A DNA stretch of 64,000 bases from Psychrosphaera algicola. GTDB lineage: Bacteria; Pseudomonadota; Gammaproteobacteria; Enterobacterales; Alteromonadaceae. A model generated the notes under the pieces. That model was not told where the DNA came from and ran no database searches. It saw nothing but the letters and a program-made list of their open reading frames with translations. Positions 18,497 to 28,667 of the stretch are shown here, one piece after another. How positions within the stretch are numbered: position 1 is the first letter of the stretch; each line of letters begins with the position of its first letter. The DNA is taken from assembly GCF_028401425.1 (NCBI RefSeq), contig NZ_JAQOMS010000002.1, positions 806,001 to 870,000 on the forward strand. Direction: 5' to 3'. Made by a program: the position numbers and the translations under genes.

Positions 18497-19837
18497 ATGC
18501 GTTTAGCTACTAAGATCATTTTACTTTGCATTTTGTATTCGTCAGTTGCTGCAAGCGATGAGTATCATTACAAAAACCTATTGGTTGGTACAAAAGCCAT
18601 TGGACTTGGAGGCGCCTTTACCGCCATTTCTGATGACTTATCCGCGGTATTTTTTAATCCAGCGGGATTAACCAATACGGTGAATTCTAATTCAGCCTCT
18701 ATATCGACCTTTGCATGGGAAAAAACCACTTTTTATGATGCTTTCTCAGATGGCTCTGATTTTGCTCGATCTTCGTTTTCAATTGTCCCAAGCTTTTTAG
18801 GGGTAGGTAATAAAAAAGGAGACTGGCATTGGAGTATCGGTTTTGGTGTATCTGATCTGTCTACCGAACGTAATTATAGTGAAGTTGTGCATCCAATTAT
18901 TGGTGACGAAAATAATACAATTGGAGAACAAACTGAGTTTGGTAATGTTGACTTGGACAATAGTTCACTGAATTTAGGTTTTGGAGCCGCTCACAGGATT
19001 AATTCAAATCTCTCATTTGGTGGCTCATTTATTGTAAAATACAAAAAATTTGAAACAATCCAAGGCTCTGGGGTCAGTCAAATATATTTTACTCCTACAG
19101 ACGATATCTATTCGGGCTTTAGTGCATTGCGCAGAATAAAAGATGAAACAATACTAATTACACCAACTTTAGGGATCTTGTATCAGACACCCGCTTTGAA
19201 TATCGGTTTAAAAATAGCTAAAGATTTCACGATAGACCGTTCATTTACCGCCGTTCATAATATTTTTGTTAGCTCGCCTACCCCATTACCGCCAACATCT
19301 AAGCCTGCTACGGTCGGTACTGTTGAGGGCACTGAAGCACAGGAATCGAGCGCAAATATTACCCTAGGTTTAGCAAAACGAAGAAATAACTTTGAATGGA
19401 GTTTTGACGTTGACTATTTTAGTGAAGTCACTGTTGAAGAACACGTCATTAACGAATTCCACCCGCCTATTACCAGAGATTTAGAACGTGTCGTTAATTA
19501 CTCACTTGGTTTAACCTTTTATAAAACCGATCGTAAATACTTCAGATTTGGTATTTTCACTGACAATAGTAACGGCAAAATTGACACAACACAGCCTTTC
19601 CAGCGCGTTGAGGATATCGATATGTTGGGACTTAGTGTTGATTATACGAGTGACAGCTTTGGTTTCCCAATGTCTGTCGGAGCCTATATAAAATATGGTA
19701 AAGGTGATGTCCGCCTAGGTGATCTGCGGGTCGTAGAAAAAATAGTTGGTTTACCTTTGTATCCACCTAGGAGTGAATTTGATTTATCAGAAGCGTCTAA
19801 GTCTTTATTTGTGGTATTCCTAAGCGCCAACTTTTAA
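18497..19837 (+). CDS. OMPP1/FadL/TodX-family outer membrane transport protein
   Basis: Predicted outer-membrane beta-barrel for hydrophobic compounds, 446 residues and intact. The signal peptide is MRLATKIILLCILYSSVAAS, followed by the family hallmark at the N-terminus: GTKAIGLGGAFTAISDDLSA then VFFNPAGLTN (the plug with its NPAG motif). Alternating hydrophobic strands run to a C-terminal Phe (FVVFLSANF), the usual barrel-insertion signal. It stands alone after the tRNA operon and converges on ubiF. It may carry long-chain fatty acids or hydrocarbons; the ligand cannot be told from sequence. Confidence 0.82.
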   Translation: MRLATKIILLCILYSSVAASDEYHYKNLLVGTKAIGLGGAFTAISDDLSAVFFNPAGLTNTVNSNSASISTFAWEKTTFYDAFSDGSDFARSSFSIVPSFLGVGNKKGDWHWSIGFGVSDLSTERNYSEVVHPIIGDENNTIGEQTEFGNVDLDNSSLNLGFGAAHRINSNLSFGGSFIVKYKKFETIQGSGVSQIYFTPTDDIYSGFSALRRIKDETILITPTLGILYQTPALNIGLKIAKDFTIDRSFTAVHNIFVSSPTPLPPTSKPATVGTVEGTEAQESSANITLGLAKRRNNFEWSFDVDYFSEVTVEEHVINEFHPPITRDLERVVNYSLGLTFYKTDRKYFRFGIFTDNSNGKIDTTQPFQRVEDIDMLGLSVDYTSDSFGFPMSVGAYIKYGKGDVRLGDLRVVEKIVGLPLYPPRSEFDLSEASKSLFVVFLSANF

Positions 19838-19869
19838 CCGGAAACGATTAGAAATCTAATTAAGAATTA

Positions 19870-21078
19870 CTATAGTCCTACGGCTTTTTTAAGAGCCTGA
19901 GCTTTTAGCCACGCCTGATTGTGTACGACTCCTAAAACTATATTTCTGACAGATTTTAAGACCGCTTTGTCGTTACTAAAAGAATGATAAAATAGGTCCA
20001 TCGCCCCAGACATAATTTGCGCATCTGCTTTACGTTTAAATTGATACCGACGCAACGTTGACGCCAGTAAACGGTGTTGACTTAAGTCCGTATTATTTAA
20101 TAACTCCATCAAGGTCTCTACATCTTTAAAGCCTAAATTTACGCCTTGCCCTGCTAATGGGTTAATAACGTGCGCTGCATCACCCACTAAAACGACTCTG
20201 CCATTAAAATATTGATTAGCCTGCCTTCGAACGAGTGGAAAACTAGCGCTGGTCACAACATTAAAATCCCCAACCAAAGGTGGAAAACAATTTATGATTT
20301 CCTGTTTTAGTGCCTCTGGAGAAAGTTGTTTTAACTGAGCAATTGTTTGTGGTGCGTCGTACCAAATTAGACATGAATAGCCATTTTCTAGTGGTAAAAA
20401 CGCTTTGGGACCAGTTTGTTGAAATTCTTGCCACGTAATATGTTGAGTTGGAAACTCAGTTTTAATGGTAATGCTGAAACAGTGCTGAGCGTATTCCCAA
20501 CCGGTCGTTCCTATATGGGCAAGTTGCCGTGTTTTACTCAATGCGCCATCCGCACCAATAACCAACTTTGCAAATACATCAACTTGATTTTTTGACGAAC
20601 CAGGTTCTGATAAGCGCAAAGTGACTTTGTCATCATCTTGTTTTAAAGACGACAAGTGGGCATTACTTAACGTAATTTTATTTTCCGAAGTATTTAGAAT
20701 CCTATCAAATGCAGCCAACTGAATTGCTTCATTTCGAACTAAATAACCAAGATGAGGTCGTTCAATTTCTGTAGCGTCAAAAATCAATTTATTGTCGCGC
20801 TGCTCTCAGGTAGCTAATTGATCAAATCGACATTTATCGATCTCGCCGATCGCCGACCAAATGCCCAGTGACTGCAATAAAGTCTCACTCGCCAAATTAA
20901 CAGCAGATACACGCAATGGCGGTCGGGCCAATTCATCTTGTTGCGGAACGCGTTGTTCGAGCAATAAAATTGAAAGCCCCGCATTTTGCAATGCAATTGC
21001 TTGGGTTGCTCCAACCATGCCACCGCCAACAACGACAACATCAAACAGACATAGATTTAATGAATTTAAGTCAACCAC
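19870..21078 (-). CDS. ubiF: UbiF-type FAD monooxygenase of ubiquinone synthesis (in-frame TGA)
   Basis: UbiH/UbiF/Coq6-family flavin hydroxylase; by position and sequence it matches UbiF, the C6 hydroxylation step in ubiquinone synthesis. About 402 residues. FAD-binding GGGMVGAT lies near the N-terminus and GDAAHVINPLAGQGVNLG lies later. The two open frames are in the same phase, separated only by TGA at 20806-20808 in the context QLAT-stop-EQRDNKLIFDA, where relatives have Trp (TGG). This is a substitution, unlike the indels elsewhere. In Enterobacteria ubiF is likewise divergent from miaB, supporting the assignment. Confidence 0.85.
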
Positions 21079-21299
21079 TGTTCTTATTCCTAACGATAAT
21101 TATCCGCATTATGCCTGAATTATCTATGATTTGAAGATAGTTAGAAGATCAAGTCAGTTAATTAACCATATTCCCTTTAATCCATACTCTTTTAACTGTA
21201 AAATACGCGGCCATTTAAAGAATTAACTTTTCACGGTGAAGTGAGTAACTCATTTACCCAAAAATGATTATTCCCACAGATATTGATGACGAGAGAAGA

Positions 21300-22729
21300 A
21301 TGACGAAAAAACTACATATTAAAACTTGGGGCTGCCAAATGAACGAGTATGACTCGCAAAAAATGGCGGACTTACTCGATGACAGTCATGGATATGAGTT
21401 TACGGACGAAGCAGAAGATGCCGACGTAATTCTTTTGAACACCTGTTCTATTCGCGAAAAAGCACAGGAAAAAGTATTTCATCAATTAGGCCGTTGGAAA
21501 AACCTAAAGGCAAAAAAACCAAGTTTGATCATTGGTGTAGGCGGTTGTGTTGCTTCTCAAGAAGGCCAACATATTCGTGACCGTGCCCCATATGTTGATA
21601 TGGTCTTTGGCCCTCAGACTTTGCACCGCTTACCTGAAATGATTGAACAAATTAAAGCAGGCGACGGCGCATCAGTAATCGATATTTCATTCCCTGAGAT
21701 TGAAAAATTCGACCGATTACCAGAACCGACGACTAATGGCCCAAGCGCGTTTGTGTCGATAATGGAAGGTTGCAGCAAATACTGTACGTTCTGTGTTGTT
21801 CCATATACCCGCGGCGAAGAAGTATCACGTCCTGTGGACGATGTATTATATGAAATCGCTCAACTCGCTGAACAAGGTGTTCGTGAAGTCAATTTGTTAG
21901 GTCAAAACGTAAATGCGTTCCGTGGGGCAACTCATGACGGCGAAATTTGTCATTTTAGCGAATTACTGCGTTTAGTGGCCGCCATTGATGGTATCGACCG
22001 AATTCGTTATACGACGTCTCACCCAGTAGAATTTACAGACGATATCATTGAAGCTTATCAAGACGTTCCAGAGCTTGTCGACCACTTACATTTACCCGTG
22101 CAATCTGGTGCGGACCGTATTCTGAATTTAATGAAACGTGGCCATACTGCCATTGAATATAAATCGCAGATCAGGAAATTACGTAAAGTTCGTCCAAATA
22201 TCAGTATGTCTAGCGACTTTATTATTGGTTTCCATAGCGAGACAGCTGAAGACCATGGCAAGACCATGAAGCTGATTGAAGATATCGGTTTTGACCACAG
22301 CTTTAGTTTTATCTACAGTGCTCGTCCCAGTACACCAGCGGCTGATTTACCGGACGACATTTCTGAGAAAGAGAAAAAGAGCGTTTGCACGAATTACAAA
22401 AAGTCATCACCCATCAAGCGATGTTGATTTCTCGTCAAATGATAAACACTGAGCAACGTATTTTGGTTGAAGGTCCTTCAATTAAAAATCCAATGGAACT
22501 GCGCGGTCGTACTGAAAATAATCGTGTTGTTAATTTTGAAGGCCCACATTCTCTAATTGGTGGATTTGCTGATGTTAAAGTTGTCGACGTTTACACCAAC
22601 TCATTACGTGGTGAATTTATTCGCGGCGAAGATGAAATGGGCTTACGTCAAGATACAACACCTGCGGAAATATTGGCAAAAAGACAAAACTTACAAGATG
22701 ATTTAGGCGTTTCTACTTACGCTCCATAA
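21300..22729 (+). CDS. miaB: tRNA-2-methylthio-N6-dimethylallyladenosine synthase MiaB (one frame break)
   Basis: Radical-SAM methylthiotransferase acting on i6A37 of tRNAs reading UNN codons. 476 residues when joined. Cluster-binding cysteines are in KTWGCQMNEYDSQKM, LNTCSIREKAQEK and VGGCVASQEG. The radical-SAM CxxxCxxC is in EGCSKYCTFCVVPYTRGEE. A C-terminal TRAM domain includes NFEGPHSLIGGFADVKVVDV. The break is in the A5 run near 22375-22380; one more A restores KERLHELQ. I choose the ATG at 21300 (MTKKLHIKTWGC), because the longer open frame from 21264 adds an unconserved dozen residues. It heads the ybeZ-ybeY-ybeX-lnt gene string. Confidence 0.93.
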
Positions 22730-22764
22730 GTTTATTGCACAAGCAAATATAAAGGAATTTTAGA

Positions 22765-23840
22765 TTGTCTAAAAAATTAATACAGTGGAAATATTTTTAG
22801 AACCAGCCGACAAAGATCGGTTGGCTTCATTAATTGGTCCTTATGATGACAATATCAAACATATTGAACGTCGCATGGGTGTTGAAGTCACTTATCAAGG
22901 CAACAAATTTAAAATTGTTGGTAACCCGTTAAATATCGCCGCTGTAACTGACGTTCTAAAAAACCTTTATATTGAAACTCAGCCCAATAGTAAGCATAAA
23001 AATAAAGTCAAAGCTCAGGAATTAACCCCTGACCAAGTTCATCTTGCAGTGCAAGGTTCTAAGTTATTAGATCAATCCAGTGACAGCACTGATGACGACA
23101 TCGTGGTTCGTACCCGTAAAGGCAATATCAAACCACGTAATCAGAATCAAGTTGCGTATGTTAGAAACGTATTAAATCATGACATCACTTTTGGTATTGG
23201 TCCTGCAGGTACGGGTAAAACTTACCTAGCCGTTGCCTGCGCTGTAGATGCGTTAGAACGTCAAGAGGTACGCCGCATATTGTTGACTCGCCCTGCTGTT
23301 GAGGCAGGTGAAAAACTTGGTTTCTTACCTGGTGACTTAAGCCAAAAGATAGACCCTTATTTACGTCCTCTATACGATGCTCTATTTGAAATGCTTGGCT
23401 TCGAGAAGGTTGAACGCCTCATCGAACGTAACGTTATTGAAGTTGCACCGCTTGCTTATATGCGTGGCCGAACATTAAATGACGCCTTTATAATTCTTGA
23501 CGAAAGTCAAAATACCACCGTCGAACAAATGAAAATGTTTTTAACTCGCATTGGTTTTAACTCCAAAGCGGTTATTACCGGCGACATTACTCAAATAGAT
23601 TTACCTCGTGGTGCTAAATCAGGTTTACGCCAGTCAATTGAAGTATTGAGTGAAGTAGAAGATATCAGCTTCAACTTCTTTATCGCTGACGATGTTGTGC
23701 GCCACCCTGTGGTTGCAAAAGTTGTTATGGCGTATGAAAAGTTTGACGAAGTACAACGCCGTGAAAAAGCTGAACGTGATAAAGCTTGGGCAGAAAAAGC
23801 AAAAGAAAAAGCGGCTAGTGAAGACAAATCAAATGATTGA
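22765..23840 (+). CDS. ybeZ: PhoH-family ATPase YbeZ (frame break at the start)
   Basis: PhoH-like P-loop ATPase thought to work with YbeY in rRNA maturation. 358 residues if corrected. Walker A is GPAGTGKTYLAVA, Walker B is FIILDESQNTTVEQMK, and the C-terminus is a charged Lys/Glu tail. The only open ATG/GTG in phase is the GTG at 22785. However, a TTG at 22765 preceded by AAAGGAATTT starts MSKKL in another phase, and adding one A near 22776 joins it to NTVEIFLEPADKDR. I therefore place the start at 22765. The last 8 bases overlap ybeY. Confidence 0.88.
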
Positions 23841-24297
23841 ACTTGACCTACAAGTTGCCACTACAGATAAGCACATTCCTACCGAACAACAGTGTAACGA
23901 TTGGGTGGCGGAACTATTACCTGCCTTTCAAGAACATTCTGAACTTACGATTCGAATTGTCGATTCAGCAGAAAGTCAGCAATTAAATTGCCAATATCGC
24001 GGCAAAGATAAACCAACAAACGTTTTATCTTTTCCCGCCGAGATCCCAGATTACGTCTCACCAGAAATGGATTTTCCATTATTGGGCGATCTGATTATTT
24101 GCGCTCAAGTGGTTAATCAAGAATTTGTTGAACAAAATAAAACTTTTGAAGCCCATTGGTGTCATATGATCATCCACGGTTGCTTGCATTTACTCGGTTA
24201 CGACCATATAAATGATGCAGAAGCCGAGGAAATGGAAAGTATCGAAATAGAATTTTTACAAAAAATGGGTTTCACAAATCCATATATCGATCAATAA
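23833..24297 (+). CDS. ybeY: Endoribonuclease YbeY, rRNA maturation factor
   Basis: Zinc-dependent protein needed for 16S rRNA 3'-end maturation and ribosome quality control. 154 residues and intact. The metal site HGCLHLLGYDH fits the family HGxLHLxGYDH, and NVLSFPAEIPD is the other conserved block. The ATG at 23833 overlaps the end of ybeZ, so a longer open frame from 23692 is not used. Translational coupling to ybeZ is likely. Confidence 0.95.
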   Translation: MIELDLQVATTDKHIPTEQQCNDWVAELLPAFQEHSELTIRIVDSAESQQLNCQYRGKDKPTNVLSFPAEIPDYVSPEMDFPLLGDLIICAQVVNQEFVEQNKTFEAHWCHMIIHGCLHLLGYDHINDAEAEEMESIEIEFLQKMGFTNPYIDQ

Positions 24298-24368
24298 TCG
24301 GATCAGATGAAACCGATTAATATTTCATCACCAATAATTTTAAGCAACATAGGAACATTCTGACCAGA

Positions 24369-25243
24369 ATGAGCGACGACAACCCACATAGTAGCAACGG
24401 TTCTTCAAATAAGAGCTGGATTGACAAACTTGGTCAAATCTTTAATGACGAACCGAAAACCAAAGAAGACATTATCAATGTCATTAGTGTCGCTGCTGAA
24501 AACGACCTAATTGATATCGGCACTAAAACGATGATTGATGGTGTTATGGAAATCGCTGACCTGCGGATCCGTGACATAATGATCCCGAGATCGCAAATTA
24601 TCACTTTAGACTTATCAGATTCTCCTGATGTGTTTTTACCGACAATGATTGATTCAGGTCACTCACGATTTCCTGTCGTATCAGAAGACAAAGATCATGT
24701 CGAAGGTATATTACTTGCCAAAGATCTTTTGCAACTGTTAATAGACAGAGAACAAGAGATAGACTTAAAAAACTACTACGCCCTATCGTTATAGTTCCTG
24801 AAAGCAAACGCGTAGATACCTTATTAAAAGAGTTTCGACAAAATCGTTATCATATGGCCGTTGTCGTTGATGAATACGGCGGCGTGTCTGGACTCGTCAC
24901 CATTGAAGATATTCTCGAGCTTATCGTTGGAGAAATTGAAGATGAATTCGATTCTGAAGAAAACCAAACTAAAGATATTCGTAAAGTTTCGAAACATGTT
25001 TATATGGTGCAAGCATTAACCGAAGTTGATCAATTTAACGATTATTTCAAAACCGAATTCGCGAAAGAAGACGCCGATACTATCGGTGGCATTATACTTC
25101 ATGAGTTTGGTCATATGCCGGAAAAAGGCGAAGAAGTCTTTATTAAAGGCATTAACTTTAAAATCCAAAGTGCTGATACACGTCGTATTCAGCAAGTCAC
25201 AGTGACATTACCAAAAATGGAAGAAGAGTCCGTCGAGACTTAA
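24369..25243 (+). CDS. ybeX: CBS-domain CorC/YbeX protein (one frame break)
   Basis: HlyC/CorC-family protein, 291 residues, with two CBS domains and a C-terminal CorC/HlyC transporter-associated domain. It is linked to magnesium/cobalt handling and, in more recent work, to ribosome metabolism. The N-terminus MSDDNPHSSNGSSNKSW is followed by RIRDIMIPRSQI (first CBS) and MAVVVDEYGGVSGLVTIEDI (second CBS). DADTIGGIILHEFGHMPEKG lies in the C-terminal domain. The break is at about 24771-24782 in an A6 run; correction reads KKLLRPIVIVPESKRVD. lnt starts 3 bases later. Confidence 0.9.
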
Positions 25244-25246
25244 TAT

Positions 25247-26874
25247 ATGGAAATAAAGCCGCTGTTAAAAAAAGATTGGGTGAACTACATCCAATCTTTT
25301 TTGTAAATAAGTTATACGCACAATACATCGCCCTATTTTTGGCTGGTGCTTTCAACCTATTTAGCTATGCGCCATTTAGTGCATGGCCAATTGTTATTAT
25401 TACTTTAAGTATCCTCATCTTTGCAGTTTCGAAAGCTCAAACTGCAAAAGTCGCATTTCGATTAGGCTTTTTTATGGACTAGGTTGGTTTGCCACTGGCA
25501 TAAGTTGGATCCATGTCGCAATCGCAGACTTCGGTGGTATGCCTACAGCAATTAGTATTCTACTGATGGCGTTGTTAGACGGCTACTTAGCCCTATTTCC
25601 GGCATTAGCTTGTTACCTTACAAAACGATTTTATATTTCAAACATTGGTTTTGCTTTTATTCCGTTTTGGCTCATTTGCGAAGCAATCAGAGGATGGTTT
25701 TTAACAGGCTTTCCTGATTATCAATTGGTTATACGCAGACAGATGGGCCACTCGCTGGTTATGCACCAGTCATTGGGGAATTTGGGATCCAAGCGCTTTT
25801 GCTCATAATCGCGGCGTTAATTAAAACTCTTTTTTGTCATTTATTTTATCGAATAACTAAGTCTCAGCCAAACCCCGATACACCTAAAACACTGTCAGTT
25901 ACGGCAATAACTATCCTACTAATTATTGCTGTAGGCAATGGCCTCAAATCATTGAATTGGTTTGAACAAACTGATAAATCCACCAGCATTGCTCTGGTCC
26001 AAGGTAATATTGAACAAAGCATTAAATGGCAGCCTGAAAATGAAATGCCAACGATGCAAACGTATCTAGCCATGAGCCAGCCGCATTTTGAATCCAGCGA
26101 CATTGTCATTTGGCCAGAAGCAGCAGTGCCTCGATTAGAAGTAATTTCTAATGACTTCCTAAGGAAATTGATTTAATCGCGGCAGATTCCAATACCGCGT
26201 TAATTACAGGTATCGTTGACTACCAACCTGAAACCAATAAAGCCTTTAACAATATTATTGCTTTAGGAAAAAAATACAGTAACGACTCATTTGGACACTA
26301 CAAATACCTGCACAATAATCGATTTAGTAAACACCACTTGCTTCCCATCGGTGAGTTTGTGCCTTTTGAATCATTCCTACGAAAACTTGGGCCTCTATTT
26401 GACCTGCCTATGTCATCATTTAGTCGCGGGGCTTATGCGCAAGACAACTTAATTGCCAATGACGTTCATATCTCACCAGCTATTTGCTTTGAAGTTGCAT
26501 TTTCTAATCAGGTAAGAGCAAATATCTATCAAGGTGAACACGCCAGTGACTTAATACTCACCGTAAGCAATGACGCTTGGTTTGGTAACTCCCACGGGCC
26601 TTGGCAACATTTGCAAATAGCCCAAATGCGAGCGATTGAATTTGCCAAGCCTGTCATCCGTGTCACCAATAATGGCATTACAGCAGTTATCGATGGATCA
26701 GGAATGCTTGTAAAAACACTACCTCAATTTGAAGCGGCCGTTTTAACCCATGAATTAAAGCTAACAACAAGTAATACGCCCTATTATCAATACGGGAACT
26801 TACCAGTGTGGTGCGTTATCGTAATCTTCATTGCAATACTGATCTTTAAAAGAAAAACATTACAACTCAAATAG
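25247..26874 (+). CDS. lnt: Apolipoprotein N-acyltransferase Lnt (four frame breaks)
   Basis: Inner-membrane enzyme adding the third acyl chain to lipoproteins. About 543 residues when joined; several transmembrane helices precede a periplasmic nitrilase-like domain. Catalytic positions are visible: Glu in WPEAAVPR, the Lys region NNRFSKHHLLPIGEFVPFE and Cys in SPAICFEVAF; TVSNDAWFGNSHGPWQHL is the conserved block near the end. Breaks are at the A7 run 25267-25273, about 25475 (FFYGLGWFATG resumes), about 25715 (LSIGYTQTDGPLAGYAPVIG resumes) and about 26165 (EIDLIAADSNTALITG resumes). The gene is essential in most gammaproteobacteria and is last in the miaB string. Confidence 0.9.
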
Positions 26875-27036
26875 AAGCAACCTAACACGCGCTACTAAAT
26901 TGCAATATTGGTCGATCAATCTCTGTTCCGACCCACTTTTCCCTATTTAATAATACCTTAGTTGCTTAAATTTAATTATCTGGCTATTATTTGAACTAAA
27001 TTAAATGACTAAAATGAATCGAGTGTAGGGAAGCCA

Positions 27037-27797
27037 ATGTTAACGCCAAAATTAAATTTAGAAAACTTTACGATCCAAGACAATATCGACCATTCTTATA
27101 TTGTAAATAAAAGTACTCAGCAAAAATATAAACTTGAACTAGCCGATACATTATTTTTACGCTGTATTGACGGTAAAAAGATATTGACTCAATCAAAGCT
27201 GAAATTACCGAACTCCTAGACTTTGAGATTAGCAGTGAACTCGTGTGGAAAGCTCTCGATGCATTATCAGACATTGGTATACTAGAGTCTCGATTAGCGC
27301 CTCCTAGTGGTGGACAAGTTGCGTCTCGTCGAGGCTTTTTGACTAAAGTCGCTGCCACCTTAGCCTTCGGGTCCGTTGTTGGTTCAGGACATGTATTTGC
27401 ATATGAACAATCTGAGCAATCTTCTAAGGAAAGTTCTGCAAAGCAAGGTAATAAAGATAGTGCCGAAGAAAGTGCCAAAGAAAGTGCCGAAAAGTCCAGT
27501 TCTGGTTCTGGTTCTGGCACCACTCAAGAGCAAGATAATAAAGCAAAAGCGGCTGAAGAAGATGCGAAAAGGTCTCAAGAACAATCAATTAAAGCTAATT
27601 CTGAACAAGATACAAAAATAAATGAAGAGATTTCAAACAAAGAGTCTGCGGTCAAACAACCTAGTGGAGGTAATGCAATTGCTGTGACGGCCCCTTCTAC
27701 GACGTCGATTTTTGCGCTTGGTTTAACCGCAACTGCATTATTGAAATTTAGACAACGAAGTAAATCTGTAGCAGATAAAGAACAATCCGAAGACTAA
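27037..27797 (+). CDS. PqqD-like, twin-arginine, Ser/Glu/Lys-rich protein with sorting-like tail (one frame break)
   Basis: Unrecognised as a named family. Joined length 253: adding one A in the run 27175-27179 fuses IDGKK to DIDSIKAEITELLD. Residues about 18-85 match the PqqD fold (Y-IVNKSTQQKYKLELADTL, then FLRCIDGKKDIDSIK, then a helix ending LSDIGILES), the fold of RiPP recognition elements. Residues about 97-122 form a Tat-type signal: SRRGFLTK, a hydrophobic stretch and a possible cleavage after GHVFA. Residues 123-205 are low-complexity, rich in Ser, Glu, Lys, Gln and Ala. The last 40 residues (VTAPSTTSIFALGLTATALL, then basic KFRQRSK) resemble a PEP-CTERM tail lacking the Glu-Pro. A candidate exported, modified substrate; it converges with the ATP-grasp gene 14 bases away. 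Confidence 0.7.
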
Positions 27798-27811
27798 AAA
27801 TTAAGGATCAC

Positions 27812-28661
27812 TTATTTAAGTGATCCTGCTTTTTCAGCTAAGTAATCCACAATTTTACCGGCAACATCTATGCCGCCAATTTCCTGAGCATGCGCATAAT
27901 AACAAGGAAAATTAGCCTCCAAAACATAGCACCTTCCACTTGGATGTCTAAGAATATCCACACCACCAAACTCATACCCCAAAACACTTACCGCCTTAAT
28001 TGCTAACGCGTCTATTTCTGTACCTGCACCTTCAAAAACTTCATTTTTATCGGTTGTACCATAGGTTCTAAAGTCACCTTTATCCGGAGGATTGATATAG
28101 GCGGCAACAACCTTTTCACCAACGACAACACAACGCCAATGTACGGCATCGGGAATAAAAGAAGACAACAGGGGTGCGGTACCGTTAGCACATACAAAGT
28201 CAATGACTGAATATAGCGACTGCGCGCTTTCCAATTTCATTACACCAACACCACCGGAATAGCCCAAAACCTTTAGAATAACTGGATAACCACCAAGTTG
28301 TTCAACATAATAGTCTATGCAATCTCGTTGTTTATTGTATAAATAAAAGGTTCTTGGGATTGGAATGTCATTTAATTCAAACAAAGAGGTGGCGTTGTTG
28401 CAATTATGAAAAATTCCCAAAGGCGCTTTGTAAAATGTTGCGACACCTATAGCTGAAACAAAAATTGTTCAACTTTAGACGCAGCTGAAGACACGGCCGG
28501 TCTAAACAAAATATCACCATAGGTTCGGCTTTAAGTTCCGGAGTAAAAACAAATATACCTGCATGATGTTCAACATATTCCAAATCACGAACTTTACATG
28601 CATCGATAATTATTTGTTTTGAAATGTTTGGTACGCCATCGTCAACTAAATGAAATTTCAT
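27812..28661 (-). CDS. Short ATP-grasp enzyme (two frame breaks)
   Basis: Predicted ATP-dependent carboxylate-amine or carboxylate-hydroxyl ligase, about 283 residues. The N-terminal part is MKFHLVDDGVPNISKQIIID. The central ATP-binding Lys and loop are in PVILKVLGYSGGVGVMKLES, and the Mg-binding end is GVDILRHPSGRCYVLEANFP (RimK-like E-x-N). Breaks are at about 28497 (GGCCGG) and about 28465 (T5 run); between them the frame reads VSSAASKVEQFL and resumes SAIGVATFYKAPLG. It begins 6 bases after the oxygenase gene, with GGAAGAGAG inside that gene's end as ribosome site, so the two form an operon. Its 3' end faces the PqqD-like gene. The substrate is unknown; the neighbouring low-complexity protein is the obvious candidate. 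Confidence 0.75.
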
Positions 28662-28667
28662 AGATTA

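Noticed and set aside
20806..20808. Selenocysteine at the ubiF TGA
   Set aside because: UbiF relatives have Trp there, no SECIS-like hairpin is evident just after it, and a TGG-to-TGA change is simpler.
27068..27584. Minus-strand open frame opposite the PqqD-like gene with polar, repeat-rich translation
   Set aside because: It is the complement of the low-complexity codons; its length comes from the absence of stop complements in the Ser/Glu/Lys-rich stretch.
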